64,000 bases of DNA from Oscheius tipulae (GCA_037178975.1 JASJZH010000004.1:4774001-4838000), one strand, 5' to 3'; numbered from the stretch's first letter, positions 34,248-45,874 are shown. Made by a program: numbers and translations. The notes: generated from the sequence alone by a model not told the origin.

Positions 34248-34890
34248 TTAAGTCTTCTGTGCTTCAAAAGTGAACTCTTGGGCGATCTCGACTCCCGACT
34301 TGACCATCTCCTCCAGTTGGGCTTTCATCTCGACTGTCTGCTCGAAAAGAGTCGTCTTCTTGTCCACATCGAGAAAAATGTTCGTGACTGGTCGTGGCTC
34401 GCCGTCTCTCGAATATCCGAAGTCGGCCTCAACAGCATATTCAGTGACTGTTGGACCGGCTTCCTTCATCAGCAGCTTGTTGCTGTCCTCGTCCCAGTAC
34501 TCGGTAGTCTTCTGCATCTTCTTCTTTTCTCCCGAATTCGGCGATTCCGAATTGACTCGACCGCTGTCCTGAGTCTGATTGACCTTTCTCAATTCTATCT
34601 GGTCAGACGACTTCTTCTTCTCATCTGAACTCTTTTGCGTCTTCTGATCCTGATTCGGAGTGGTCGATCCTATCAGATCGTCCATGAGACGAAATTTTTC
34701 CTGGTAGTTAGAAGACGAAGATACTTTCGGCTCTTTCACGTCCTTCTTGCTCTCTTTCTTCTTCCTCTTGCATCCCCAGATGCATAACATCGTCACACCT
34801 GAAGAGTTCTTGATGGAAACTTGTGGAAATACCTGGCGAAAGGAGGCAGATCCAGCTGACGAGAACGAGAAGAAACACAGCAGTTTCCAT
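34248..34890 (-). CDS. Single-pass membrane protein with a lysine-rich cytosolic tail, unrecognised
   Basis: Two exons separated by a short intron (about 34 nt near 34798-34832) give a start METAVFLLVLVSWICLLSPG followed in phase by VTMLCIWGCKRKKKESKKDV. The hydrophobic start and adjacent KRKKK suggest a signal anchor with the tail in the cytosol. The tail is Lys/Ser/Gln-rich (KSSDEKKKSSDQIELRK) and ends in a more ordered part (EAGPTVTEYAVEADFGYSRD, VTNIFLDVDKKTTLFEQTVE, EMVKSGVEIAQEFTFEAQKT). No family recognised. It is divergent from the lysine-rich gene at 34997, with only 106 bases between starts, so the two probably share a promoter. Confidence 0.6.
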
Positions 34891-34996
34891 TTTGCCAACT
34901 GTCGCTGTCGGATCCTTCTCTTTTAACTGTACTTGTTTATTGAGGCAATTAGGAGAACCAAAAGGTACAAGCTATCAGTTCATTCAAAGGTTCCCG

Positions 34997-36557
34997 ATGG
35001 AGAAGTCGTCTGGAGAGAAGCTATTCAAAGCAGGGGAGGACCCTAATCAAGAGGATGTGGAAGAAAGACTGAAGGTGCCGGAGAGAGCCGACGATGAACC
35101 GGAGGCCGAAAAGAAAGTTAAGGGTGAAATAAAGGCGGTACCGAGAAACGCTGTGGCGGAGAAGTTTATCGAAGAGAAGACGGAAGACACCGAGAGAGAA
35201 AAAAAGAAAAGAGAAGAGGAAAAGTCCGGACGAGAGAAGAAGAAGTTTGACTTTCTGATGAAGAAGATCAAGGCGTCGGACGTGAGTAAGCGACACAAAC
35301 AGCAAAAGAAGGGATCGAAGCAGAAGAAGTCGAAGAAGAAAGTCGAGTACAAACAGCTGAAGAAAAAATCTTTCACGGAGATGTTCAAAGAACGAATGAA
35401 GTCACTTTTTGGAGGAACGAAAGCTGGAAAAGCGAGAAAGACAGCCGAGAACAAGTTGACTAAGAAGAATAATCGTTTGGGCGACGTAGCTGATGGGGAC
35501 GATGCTCTGCCAGGAGTTGGGATCAAAGAACATGAGGGATACGACGACTGTTGGATCATGGATCCCGCTGTGCTGACTGATCGAAGCCATCGGGCAGATC
35601 TCGATCTGGTTGTGAACAACGACAATGGAGGACAGCTGTGGCATGAGAACAAACGTCCCTTCTGGAGGAACAAAACTCTTCAAAGCGAAGTTCCCCCAAA
35701 GCCAGATGACAAGACAATCTCCAAGATCCTCATCGATGTCATCAACAAAAAACAGTCAATAGCTGATCCGGCACCCGATCCGAGCCCCTTCTTCACGGAC
35801 AACATGAAGCTGGACGAACTGGCTCTGAAGGACAAAATCTGGTTCAAGGAACCACAGGTTCTGGGAAATACCATTCGGTCGATCATCGGAGCCATCGAGG
35901 ACTCGGAAATTGAGAAGAAGACTCCGGCCGAGCACAAGACCATTGTCGTATTCAAGGAGCCGACTACCCTCTACTCCTACTACAGGTTCGTTTCCTTTCT
36001 CTCCGAAGTAAACTTGCAATAAAAGGGACGGTGATATTGCGGATGCATGGGTGCACAGCGGAACACGTTTTCAAATCGGGACTCGCGACGAGCCTCCCCG
36101 AAAATGAATCTTTCGCATTTTTCAGTGCTTTACACACATTTTCATGACTTCTAAATGTGTTTAAACGACTAAAATTATCTCGGAGACGCCTACTGCGACG
36201 TCGAATATAGCGAGAATAATGAAGGAAATTGAGAAAACGCTACTCTTCTTTAGTTTTCCTAATTTTCTACATTTTTCTCGCCGCCGTGCACCCATGCACC
36301 GCAATGTTACCGTCCCTTTAAGACACGACATCTCAAAAAAGGAGCTGCTTCCTTTCCTCAAGTCTCTCTCGGGCAAGCCGAGACGGCTGAAGAAGAGCAA
36401 CACAAGCAGCTCGACATCTTCCACTAGCAGCACGTCGACTGGACCGAAAGCAGGCAGTCCGAAGGAGGGAAAGACTCGAGAAAACTCGTTCCCAGAGAAG
36501 AAGATGGAAAAGTCTGGAAAGAAAATGGAGAAATCGGGAAAAAGGAAGAAGAACTAA
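34997..36557 (+). CDS. Lysine-rich protein, unrecognised, last intron carries a MITE
   Basis: The long first exon starts MEKSSGEKLFKAGEDPNQED and contains charged coiled-coil-like segments rich in Lys and Glu (EREKKKREEEKSGREKKKFD, KQQKKGSKQKKSKKKVEYKQ), then a more globular part (GYDDCWIMDPAVLTDRSHRA, PFFTDNMKLDELALKDKIWF, EPQVLGNTIRSIIGAIEDSE, KTIVVFKEPTTLYSYYR). The donor GTTCGT at about 35986 and the acceptor TTTAAG ending at 36322 join in phase to HDISKKELLPFLKSLSGKPR and a Ser/Thr-rich tail (NTSSSTSSTSSTSTG) ending KSGKRKKN. Almost all of this intron is a small inverted-repeat element. No family recognised; composition suggests a nuclear or cytoskeletal protein that evolves fast. Confidence 0.62.
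36023..36318. mobile_element. MITE-like DNA element with about 38-bp terminal inverted repeats and TAA target duplication
   Basis: The left end (AAGGGACGGTGATATTGCGG, then ATGCATGGGTGCACAGCGG) matches the reverse complement of the right end (AAGGGACGGTAACATTGCGG, then TGCATGGGTGCACGGCGG) with few differences. TAA flanks both sides (36020-36022 and 36319-36321). The element is 296 bp with no ORF. The TWA-type target duplication and short TIRs suit a non-autonomous PIF/Harbinger-type element. It fills the last intron of the lysine-rich gene, and the AG used as the acceptor lies directly at its right edge. Confidence 0.72.
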
Positions 36558-36718
36558 ACAAGGAAGTTACGTGTAAATAAAGATTCTCTTCTTTCTCTTG
36601 ACTCCTCAGTTGTGTTTCTACTACGAACATCTGCGAACAGTAATTGACTCTCTACAAGCATGATTGTTAGTAGAAAATAATAAACAGTTTTTGAACAAGA
36701 AGTCACAATCGATCAGTA

Positions 36719-37880
36719 TGACATCTGCCTCTGGTCACCTCGTCAGTAGGTTCGGAATGTTCCTGAAGCAGAAAGAAGAGAGGAAGAAGATGCCGGTAGA
36801 AGCAGCTGTGAAGAAGACGAAGAAGCCGTCTTGGACCAAACAGCGACCCATGAAGCAGCTGGTGGAAAAGGCGAAGAAGAAGAGGCTGAAGAGTTTGAAC
36901 CGACGCCGCAAGGAACCCGTCCCGCTCTGTGCATCGGCAAAAGAAGGCCAAAGGTGATCTGGAAAAAGGAGATAAAGAGAGAAGAAGACAGCTCGTCGCC
37001 TGCCTCTCCCTCGCAGATGGAAGAAAAGGTCGAACCACTGAAGGATGCGCTAGCTGAGCTGACTCTCAAGAAGCAGAGACTGGAGGACACGGTGGACAGA
37101 CTTAGACAGCGACTGGCCAGAAGAAACAAGAGAATCGAAAAACTAATGATGGAGCTCAAGGAGCTGAAGACTACTCCGAAGTCAGAGGAAGGAAAGGGCT
37201 CTTCGACTAGCGTATATACGAACAAGGATGGAATGGAACTGATCAAAAAGGAACTGGAAGTGACAAAAAAGCAGCTGGAAAAGGAGCAAGGAGAGACGGA
37301 AAGGAATAAGGCGGAGATTCACACTCTGCTGAAAGAGGCCAAGAAAAAAAGTGAAGCGAAAGATCGAAAGAAAAAGAAGAAAGATGAAGAAGAGAGTGAG
37401 TCGAAGACAGCTGTAGCCACTCGAATTCTCCAAGTCATGAAGAGGAATCAGCTGTTGGAAAAAGCTCTTCCGATCAAGGAGTCGAACATTCTGGCACAGT
37501 TCTTCACGAGTGGCGAACAGACGGAACCGAGCCATGAAATGTTGACTCTGCTCGACAAAGCGATCTCGATCGGAATCGAGCAGCTGGTTAGATCGACTCA
37601 TGAACTGGACGATCCCGTGGACAACGGTATGAGAGCTCTGCTGATCCAAACGAATAAAGCTAAAACTGCCCTTCTCGTTGTCATGCTGACAGAGCCCTCA
37701 TTTCTGCCATTGGCTTGGGGAGGCAAGACTGTTCAGGCCAAGAATACGGAACAGCCGAAGAAGAATGTCGAGGTGAAGAAAGAAAGCAAGAAGGAGGAGA
37801 AGGGAGAGAAGACTTCGAAGCTCAAGGAACAGAAGAGCTTTGCCCCCAGCAGCTACTTTCCTGTCTACCCGAAGAAGTGA
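36719..37880 (+). CDS. Lysine-rich coiled-coil protein, unrecognised
   Basis: An ATG at 36719 opens MTSASGHLVSR; a donor of GTTCGG type and an acceptor GGTAG about 50 bases later would shift into the long frame that runs SSCEEDEEAVLDQTATHEAA and on to the stop. The long frame contains RPKVIWKKEIKREEDSSSPA, a strong coiled coil (LAELTLKKQRLEDTVDRLRQ, RLARRNKRIEKLMMELKELK, IKKELEVTKKQLEKEQGETE), a helical domain (SNILAQFFTSGEQTEPSHEM, LLDKAISIGIEQLVRSTHEL, KAKTALLVVMLTEPSFLPLA) and a Lys-rich tail ending SSYFPVYPKK. The first exon junction is uncertain because the acceptor lacks a pyrimidine run. It follows the previous lysine-rich gene on the same strand by 161 bases; the shared style hints at old tandem duplication, but I cannot show homology. 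Confidence 0.6.
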
Positions 37881-38080
37881 TCGAAGTGTACTAATCGGAA
37901 ACACAATAAAATGTACCGTCTGCACTTCCTCTAATGTCTTCTTTTGAACTCTTTCTTTCTTTAAAAGAGTACATTCATTCTACTGCCTGTAGCAATTGCA
38001 TAAGAAGTAGGAGAATTTGACAAAGAATAAATGTTTTGGCGCTCGATTTGCGTCTTTTTCTCAACAAAGTGGGAGCAGTC

Positions 38081-38342
38081 ATGTACGTCTCTCGTGTCTG
38101 TCTCCTATTCTCCATTCTTGTCACATTTATTCTCGGCGAACAGGTTGAGAGAGAACGACCCGAATGGCTCCGCGATGGAAGTCCAGACTTTTTCGTAAGT
38201 TAGTTTGCGATTCCTAATAATAAATCATTTTTAGGACTGCATGCAGGACTGCACCATCGCTAAATCTTGGTTCAAAAACTACGAATGTCATGTTGAATGT
38301 GTTTGGTGTTGCGCTGCTGCTTGGAAGTGGCATTTCCCGTGA
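38081..38342 (+). CDS. Secreted six-cysteine mini-protein
   Basis: Two exons (38081-38194 and 38235-38342) join across a 40-nt intron (GTAAGT to TTTTTAG) in phase 0 to 73 residues. MYVSRVCLLFSILVTFILGE is a signal peptide. The mature part runs VERERPEWLRDGSPDFF, then DCMQDCTIAKSWFKNYEC, HVECVWCC and AAAWKWHFP. The cysteine pattern C-x3-C-x11-C-x3-C-x2-C-C contains twin CX3C motifs, as in helical hairpins held by two disulfides, plus a CC pair. No exact family match comes to mind; antimicrobial or signalling peptide roles are possible but unproven. The gene is too short and split to appear as a long ORF. It stands alone, about 200 bases after the lysine-rich gene. Confidence 0.6.
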
Positions 38343-40838
38343 TCTAGCTGTACACAGAATGAATTCGGAAACCTTTTTATAATAGGGACTTTGTGTCTAA
38401 GAAGAAACCTGTGGAAAAGCATTACTGTTGCCTTTCGAGATGTTCGAATAATTAGACTGTTGTCAAATGGTTTGCTCTCGTTCATTAGCATATTTAATGG
38501 TTGGCAACACAAAGAACGGATTCGAATTGGTCTGAATACCGAAATGCGAAAACCTGTCGTCGCCGGGGGACTCGTAATTTCGCGATTTGTCTTTGGATTT
38601 GCATCTCAATTTGAACCGGCTCTTTGCAGCCAGCTGCGACCCTGACCTGAACCCTGTTGCCAGCTGATACTTTGGCCCATATCCTACTGTTTGCTTCCTT
38701 TACGTCGCGCGTGTATCAGAAGCCACATACGCAAGAATCGCAAAGGACACCGCCATAGTCAAGAGGCGTAATCTACCGTAATCCAGAGTCTTGGGAAAAC
38801 TTTGACGCCTATGATCCGCTGTTGCGTCGAGATGGGAATACAACCGCGGAAAAAGTCCTTTCAAGAGATAGTCTTGAAAGAACATCTTTTTTGGTCTCTT
38901 GAAAAAGACTCGATTCGACCCTCAGCCGCCCGGCAATTATTGTTCCCGCGACATGCGGACTATTGCGTCAGTCGTTTAGAATACCTTCTTTCTGAAAAAC
39001 ACTTGTGACCCGATTAGGTCGTCTGTCCGTATTGTATTCGGTTCCTGGGGTTCCTTCTGTCTTTTTATGACTCATTACCTCCTGGCTCACAAAAACTGTC
39101 CCTTTCTCCTCGCCGAACTCGTTAAATTTTCATGTCTCTTCTGTTCCGAACCGTTTATCAGCCTTCCTTTCCCTCTTTCCGCAACAGCTGTCAGCTGTAC
39201 TCTAATTTTGATCTCCTACGGTAATCCCGTAATTGGGAAGACCATATGGAAGCCACAGGAGGATTAGTTCCAAGGAGGTTGCGTGAACTGTTTAAGACTC
39301 TCAAGCGGCTATAATTGAGTGGACGAATGGAAGATACCTGTCGCTCGTCTTCCTCTCGTCAATGACCGTGTTTGTGCCCTCAGCAGGTTGTCAGCCGGCT
39401 CAGTTTTATCTCGACGGCCCTTCGATTAGTCTGTTTGTTTATAGGAAGCTCTGGGTGGCAACCTGAGATTATCCTTCTGACGCTCCGTAAATGCTCCAAG
39501 TTGTGCCGTTGGCTGGTCGTAAAGAATGGGGGGAGCTGACACACATGTGCTGATGGTAGTCATAAATTAGACCGGGAACTTGAGCTGGGATAGATGGTAT
39601 TCGCTTCCTCGGCTTACCATTGAGTCTATTATGTTCAAGTGCCACCCGGAGCCTCAAATACAGCCATCAATCGTCGTATTGTCCTCTCGTATCAGACGCA
39701 ACCGATGACATGACCGATAACCTTGTTCGGCGTCTTTTCCTTACTCACTGACCGTGAGCTCATCCTTGCGTGTTCCTCTTCAGCAACTGAAGAAGATCGA
39801 GAGTCGGGAAGAGTCAAAGAGCGGCCGATGGTATCGGTGTTTGGCGATTCGTCAGCAGGCAGCCAGTGGGAATCCAACTGACATTATCAGAGACAAACGC
39901 CCTCTCCGAATTAGCACGACTGTAGGTCCTCTCCTTTTATTTTTATTGTTGTACTCTCTCTGGTCTAAACATTGTCAATACTCCTTTGATACTGGATCAA
40001 TGTTGGCTGATTGACAGACATTCAAGCGCATGACCTCGTTCAGCTTTTTCCCTCTATCCTCAAACCACTAAACTTGTTAAAAACTCTGTTAATGACCAAC
40101 TCAAACGGAAAAAAAACCTGCGTCCGACCTTCGATCGTCAATCAAATGTCGTCTGTTCGTATCACAATTACCCCCGGAAAAACTGATTCATAATAGTCCG
40201 GCTGTCGTCTTACAAAAACAGAAACCGGGAGCGGATCGCTTTCAGTTCTCCTTCTCTCGATCACCCCCGATGTCTATTTATTAAGTGACAGTGTGGTGCT
40301 CAATGGAGGGCGGGGCGGTCCGCCTCCTCCAAAGAAAATTGGTAGATGTACTAAGGGATCACTCGGATCTATTCTTCACCCTTCAGACACTTTTTCGCGT
40401 TTAAAATAGTTATCTTCCACGCGATGGTCTCATAATTACCGTTTTCGACACATTCGAGCGGTTCCTCCTTTCTCTTGCCACAATGTGGCTGTCCTTCATC
40501 AAATTCCAAACCACCCGCTGGTCATTTACCGCACATTGTCTACTGTCAGAAACCTGTCATCGTCGCGTGCTGCCATTCTTTCAAATCCAATCTCTTCTTC
40601 AAATCTCCAGTCTTTTTCGTTCCTAATGACAAGCCAGATGTTCTTGTTTGAGTTTCCGCCAAAAGACTGACGCTCTAATCACATTATCCATTGCGCAACT
40701 CGTCTTTCGACCTCTCTTTTCGGATGAATGAATCTCCTTTTCCGAAGACTGCCCCGTTTTGAATGAAACTGCCCTTGGGCAAACACATCTGTTGGATCCC
40801 TTTCACTGAAAAATCTTCCTCGTACAGTCACTTTCCAG
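38343..40838. other. Long region without a supported gene
   Basis: About 2.5 kb of mixed composition, with pyrimidine-rich parts and no splice-supported exons on either strand. It probably contains regulatory sequence for the RING-finger gene. I see no repeat or RNA gene in it. Confidence 0.4.
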
Positions 40839-42664
40839 ATGGCCGACACATCAGCTGGTCGATTGGTTTCGTTTCTCGTCGAAGGAGAAGATGTCGTTTC
40901 CTGCGAGATTTGTATGGAGCCATTCGAAGGAACCAGAAGACCGCCAAAACTGCTTCCATGTGGTCACAACTTTTGTCAGAAATGCATTTGTTCCATTTGT
41001 TTTAATCAAGAGGTAACAGCTTCAGCATCTAGCAGCACCAAGTTTTAGCTCAATTTTGCTGAGAGTATGAACTGTCCCACGTGTCGAGCATCTTTCCATA
41101 TTTCGATTGCGAAGAACGCGCCTACAAACTACGATCTATGCAGTGAGTATATTATCTTTGACAAAGTAAACGTATTCCAGAAGTTTTGGAATCTGTGCAG
41201 CGAGGAACGGAGATGGCCAACGTGACAGTCATTCAAGTGGCAGCTCAACCGAAGGATGAACTGTCGCCACCTCTAAGACTTCTTGCTCAAAAGAGCTGCG
41301 CTCTACGTCACAAGAAATGTTCGGATTGTCGAAGAAAACTGCCTTCCAAAACTCTTGTCAAAACTTCGCGGTTCTGTGAGCTCTGCAACACACTCGAAAC
41401 AATGGTTAGAACTTTTTTTATCAAATGGAAACTCACAAATGATGTTCAGAAGTTCACTTGCCTCGAATGCTGCATCAATCGCCACAATGGCCACACTTTA
41501 GTGACTGTTCGAGACTTGGAATCGAACCAATTGAAAGCTGTATCCGAGCTGAGAGACGCCAGACGGAAACTCATCGAAAAATCCGAAGCCTTCGACAGAA
41601 GACTCGGTCAGATCGGACTTCAAGGACATGCTGCTTCAGTCGCTTCTCAAAAGAGACACGTTTTTGAAGAGTTATTGGGGAACAATACCGAAACTATGAG
41701 GAAATTGGAAGCTGCTCGACTAGTCAGTGGCGCTGGACTGAGGAATTTGAGAAGTGAACAGGTCCACGATTTGTCCAAATTGACTAAACTGTGTTCGGTC
41801 TTGGAGAAAACGATAGTCGTGGAAAGACAACCCGATAAACTGAGCAAAAGCAGTGAGTTAGCAGTGAGGAACCACTTATCAAAAGGCTCATTGCAGGCTC
41901 TGCATTTCGCCAATCCCGACTGACTCTTCGATCAGACGATTCTCTGGCCAGAGAAGTCCTGATCAATCTGCTCTGTGTTCTACCGACTAACACTCTGACC
42001 AACACGCTCTCAATGTTCGTTCGCTCCTGTTCTCCGAAAGATACTGTCGAGGAAAGAATGACTATTTATTTCCACTGTGCCAAGATAACCACCGAGATAC
42101 TCAATGGGTAAGTGTTTTCAAATTCGAGCAAAAGTTTCTGTTCAGAGGAGTTCGAGTGGAGGACGTGTGTCTCATAGCAGAGTCTCTCCTGAACTGTTTT
42201 TATCAGCTGAATATACTGTCGAGAAAAAGGAACGAGAAGGGTAAAATGAGCCGTTCGAATATTTGGAAGCTTGTGCAATACTCTTACTCACTCGTAATGG
42301 CCATAATCACCAAGGTAAGACTTCAACTTAACTCTAACTCTTGACTTTTCAGGCGTATCCAGCATACCATCCTGATCGCGTGGAGATCATCGATGACTTG
42401 GCATTTCTCTGCCACTCATACAGCGATGTCTGTGACCAGGCATCGATCGCCCTGATCACAATAGAGGCTGCTCGTGCTCGCTGTGCTGAGAGTAATCTTT
42501 CCGCCGAAGATCAGAAGCGGACATTGGAGCGATTGACTCTGATCGATGATCACCTGATCGAGCTGAGAAGAATGCAACGACTGACCGATCTTCGCTCAAA
42601 AACAACCACACGTTCCACAGGAGCAGTCAAATCTTTTTGGCGAAGGATCTTTCAAAGATGTTAA
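40839..42664 (+). CDS. RING-finger / B-box protein, probable E3 ubiquitin ligase
   Basis: The start (MADTSAGRLVSFLVEGEDVV) leads into a C3HC4 RING: CEICMEPFEG, KLLPCGHNFCQKCICSIC, then across an intron NCPTC. A second cysteine/histidine cluster (CALRHKKCSDCRRKL, RFCELCNTLET, FTCLECCINRHNGH) resembles a B-box, followed by a coiled coil (LESNQLKAVSELRDARRKLI, EKSEAFDRRLGQIGLQGHAA), the TRIM-like order RING, B-box, coiled coil. The C-terminal half is helical (SMFVRSCSPKDTVEERMTIY, LVQYSYSLVMAIITK, RVEIIDDLAFLCHSYSDVCD) without a known TRIM end domain. Seven or so introns of 37-50 nt. The ATG follows CTTTCCAG directly. AATAAA overlaps the stop codon region (42662-42668). Another plus-strand gene starts 123 bases later. 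Confidence 0.72.
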
Positions 42665-42787
42665 TAAAGAATGAATCGATTGCTGTTGAGACAAAGGACA
42701 TGTTTTTGCCGAAGGATCTTCGCAGGTGTTCCACCAACCGGCTTCTCTCGCTGTGCTGCGTAATCTATATCAAGACATCCCGTTGGC

Positions 42788-43552
42788 ATGCTCCTTCTTC
42801 TTGTCGTCTTGCCTTTGACCGTACTCTCAGCCCCTCCTTTCCTCTTTCCCCATGGCTACTTCGACAGCAATAAGTTAAAACCATTCGATGCCATCTACCT
42901 CAATATGATGGCTGCTTCCAACCTTGAGTATGGCGGAACAACTGTCGAAGTGAGTCTATCTTTTCTGTCATAATTGATTGATTTTTTCAGGAACTAGATG
43001 ATTTGGATTCGAGTAGGAAGGTGATCCCTCGACCAGAAGAACTAGAGAGAACGAGAGAGGAAGACGATGGTACTTTGGATAGGACTCCTATTCAACTGGG
43101 TATTTCGGTTCGACTGTTTCTGTTAAAGATAATCTAGAGAACAAGGGACCCGTGAACGAGAAAAAGACAAACATCCCAAAGAACCCCTTTTCGAAGTACC
43201 GACTACTGTCTTACAGTAAGCTGACTTTGTGAACTGATGGTAGAGCATTTCAGAGGACGATCCGATGCATGAGGAGAATCCATTTGAGGAGATAGCTACG
43301 AGAGCCCCTCCTCGCTCAAAAAATGACTTCCAAAGACTGAGAAAACAGCTGAGGAAAGACAAAAAGAGGAAGGCCAGACGATTGGACAAAAGACAGAAAA
43401 CGAAGCTTCGAGATCGCGTAACCACGACTACAGTGCCACCAACCCTTATTCCCCATCCTAAAATCAGAAGATTACCGAATAACCCATTCAACTCGCTGGA
43501 TATTAGCAAGCCGAACATTGTTTCTCTTCCTATACCGCCTGAATTTATTTGA
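42788..43552 (+). CDS. Secreted basic protein, unrecognised
   Basis: Four exons join in phase (introns near 42950-42990, 43069-43129 and 43217-43254). MLLLLVVLPLTVLSA is a signal peptide. The mature protein of about 190 residues begins PPFLFPHGYFDSNKLKPFDA, has an acidic patch (EELERTREEDDDNLENKG), then DDPMHEENPFEEIATRAPPR, a strongly basic stretch (FQRLRKQLRKDKKRKARRLD) and a Pro-rich end (TVPPTLIPHPKIRRLPNNPF, SLPIPPEFI). It has no cysteines; many dibasic sites would allow proteolytic release of peptides. No family recognised. It starts 123 bases after the RING-gene stop and has an acceptor (TTCGCAG at about 42726) in between, so it may be the second gene of an operon. Confidence 0.6.
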
Positions 43553-43660
43553 AGAGCATGCAACTTTCCTTTACAAAAGTGTAGCGAAGTAAAAAAAAAA
43601 AACTTTATTTATGACTCAACAATAACAACACTAGTAAACTAACTCACAAACAAAAAAGAC

Positions 43661-45874
43661 CTACTTGTTGACTACAAGAGACTTCAAAAACGCGTTCTTA
43701 TCATCTTGTGAATTAAAACGAACGAGATCAGAGAGGAAGACGACAATCGGGTCCAGGCCGTCGGTTCGAAGATGTCGTAACATCATCCGCTCTTCTCCCA
43801 GTAGAGACTCTTCCGAAGAGGCTCCTAGTCCTAGTTCGAGTGTCTTTTTCCTTTGTTTCCAGTCGAACAAAATCACCGGACGCAATTTTGTCTCCTTAGT
43901 CCATGTGGCGGAGGGAGTAAAGCGTTTATTCTAGAATTTGTATACGAGGAAGGATCCGAACCACACCTGATCCAGAGAAATGGCAGCATTCCAAAAGTAC
44001 CCTCTGTTGTCAATCATATTCACTTCGAAATGGGTTTTGGGGGCAAGAAGAAATAGTCCATGGGTGAATAAGGCTTCATTGCAGCTGATCGAGCTGCTGC
44101 CGTACTTGGCCATCAAGATCGATTGAATCTGAAAAGCAGATGTTTCAGGAAAAATAGGCCAGCTTACTGCCTCTTGGGAGGAAAGCACATCACCGAAGGT
44201 TTCTTTGGAAATTCGAGGTCCCTTGTAAAGATTTCCATATTTTTGAAGAAGACTGGTTTGCACCTGGAGCAGCTTTTGAGCACTGGCTACCTTGTAATGC
44301 GGATTTCTGAACAAGCAAGCGAATGGCGACCAAAAAAGCCTAAAAAACCTCGATGACTTCATAAGGGCGTCGATAAAGTTTTTGTTGAGGACCGTTTCTC
44401 CCAAGTTCGAAGGAAGCTGGTCAAAAAGTGCCAGTGTGTGAATAGCTTGCAACCAGGCATCCTGAGATGGAGTATTGCGCAAAGCAAATGGCTTCTGGAG
44501 TGTTTGGAGGAGAACCTCTGCTATATCCTCGGATCCCTAAAGCCAATATAATAAAGGAGTAGACGAGCACGCACCTGTACATTCATGCTGGCGAAAGATT
44601 TCGCGACAAGTGCGATTTGTTTCATTTTTAGTTTTCGGAAATCTTCCATGTGGCCTTTTACCCAGTTGTGAAGTCGAGTCCACAGATCTTTGTGGTCGAG
44701 ACGAATCCTAAAGAGCTCTTTTCAAAAACTAAAAAGAGAACCTCGAAAACGAGTCGATGAGCGAAACAGCAGCAAACCAATCGAGATGGATGATCTCAAC
44801 GTTGAGATCTTCGGCAATCTTTCGGAGCAGCCGAGCATCGTAGATTTTCATAAAAGAGGCAGCATGAGCAAGGGTCACAATTTGATTGATGGAAATCGGA
44901 TCAGCCTGACTTAAATTCTTGTCTTTTCTATATAAAGAATCAAATACCTTGTAATATTATGAATAGTAGGGCCGATAATCTTTTGTTCACGCAGTCCCTG
45001 AGCACAAAAATACCTTTAAAAAGACATGAAAAATTCGGAGTAGTACTCACTTGAGCAGCGCAATAGACTCAGCGCCGTTCATCTGCGTAACCAGCTCTCT
45101 AGCACGCTGGAGAAGTTTTTCTTTCAGATTCGGATGTCCCGAGAGTTTTACGAGAGCGAACGACTGCAGCAATTGTGCAATGTTGAACTCGCTAAAAGAA
45201 TGTAATAACATAAACAATCTTATGTACCAGCATTCCGTTAGTAAAACATTCGTGAAAATCTCGATGACTTTAGGAGGAAGAGCTAATTCCGAAGCATTTG
45301 TTTGTGAGAGACATTCGAGAACCATTTGCGAATTTAGTAATCCGGCATTTCCAGCTGCTGGAAAGGAAGTTCTGTTTAAAATGACCGGAATACCTTGGAT
45401 TTGAGCTAGAAACTCTTTGGTCAGCTTGTGCTCCTTCTCTCCCGTTTTCAAAAGATAGGTTATAGAACCAACACACAATTCGGGATTTTCCCGATTAACA
45501 CGACTGAAACAGAAATTTTCGGCCAGTACTCAAGACATACGTCTGGAGTAACTCCATACATTTGCGTCTCAATGTCAAGCCTTGATCGGTCGAAGCGGAC
45601 TGCAAAAAACTAAAGAATGTGTCAGTCGACAGCGAGGCTGTAGGATCCTAAAACAAGCTTCAATAAAAGAAACATTAGGACCGACCTTGAGAACGACATC
45701 AATCTCTTCAACTACCTGTAAGAGGGATTTCGGCACAACTCTTGCAGGAATAGGGGTCTTCTGAATTTCTTGGACAAGGCTTGTCCAAGGATCATTCGAA
45801 GAAGCGGCTTCGGTTGTCATGAGCACAGATCTTCGAAGCACTGGTCTTCCCAGCATTTTCAAAGATTGTAACAT
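43661..45874 (-). CDS. FAST-kinase-domain (FASTKD) family protein, mitochondrial RNA regulation
   Basis: FASTK proteins act in mitochondria on mRNA stability and processing. The start MLQSLKMLGRPVLRRSVL looks like a transit peptide. Helical repeats follow (DPWTSLVQEIQKTPIPARVV, LALPPKVIEIFTNVLLTECW, FSEFNIAQLLQSFALVKLSG, DAWLQAIHTLALFDQLPSNL), as in the FAST domains, and the C-terminus reads like a RAP domain (HFEVNMIDNRGYFW, then LRPVILFDWKQRKKT, EERMMLRHLRTDGLDPIVVF, DDKNAFLKSLVVNK). I judge the family from this repeat style and the RAP-like end; exact member unclear. The region 44480-45050 contains further exons I did not delimit. It begins 129 bases after the EXOSC4 stop, ATG one base after TTTGCAG. 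Confidence 0.62.
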
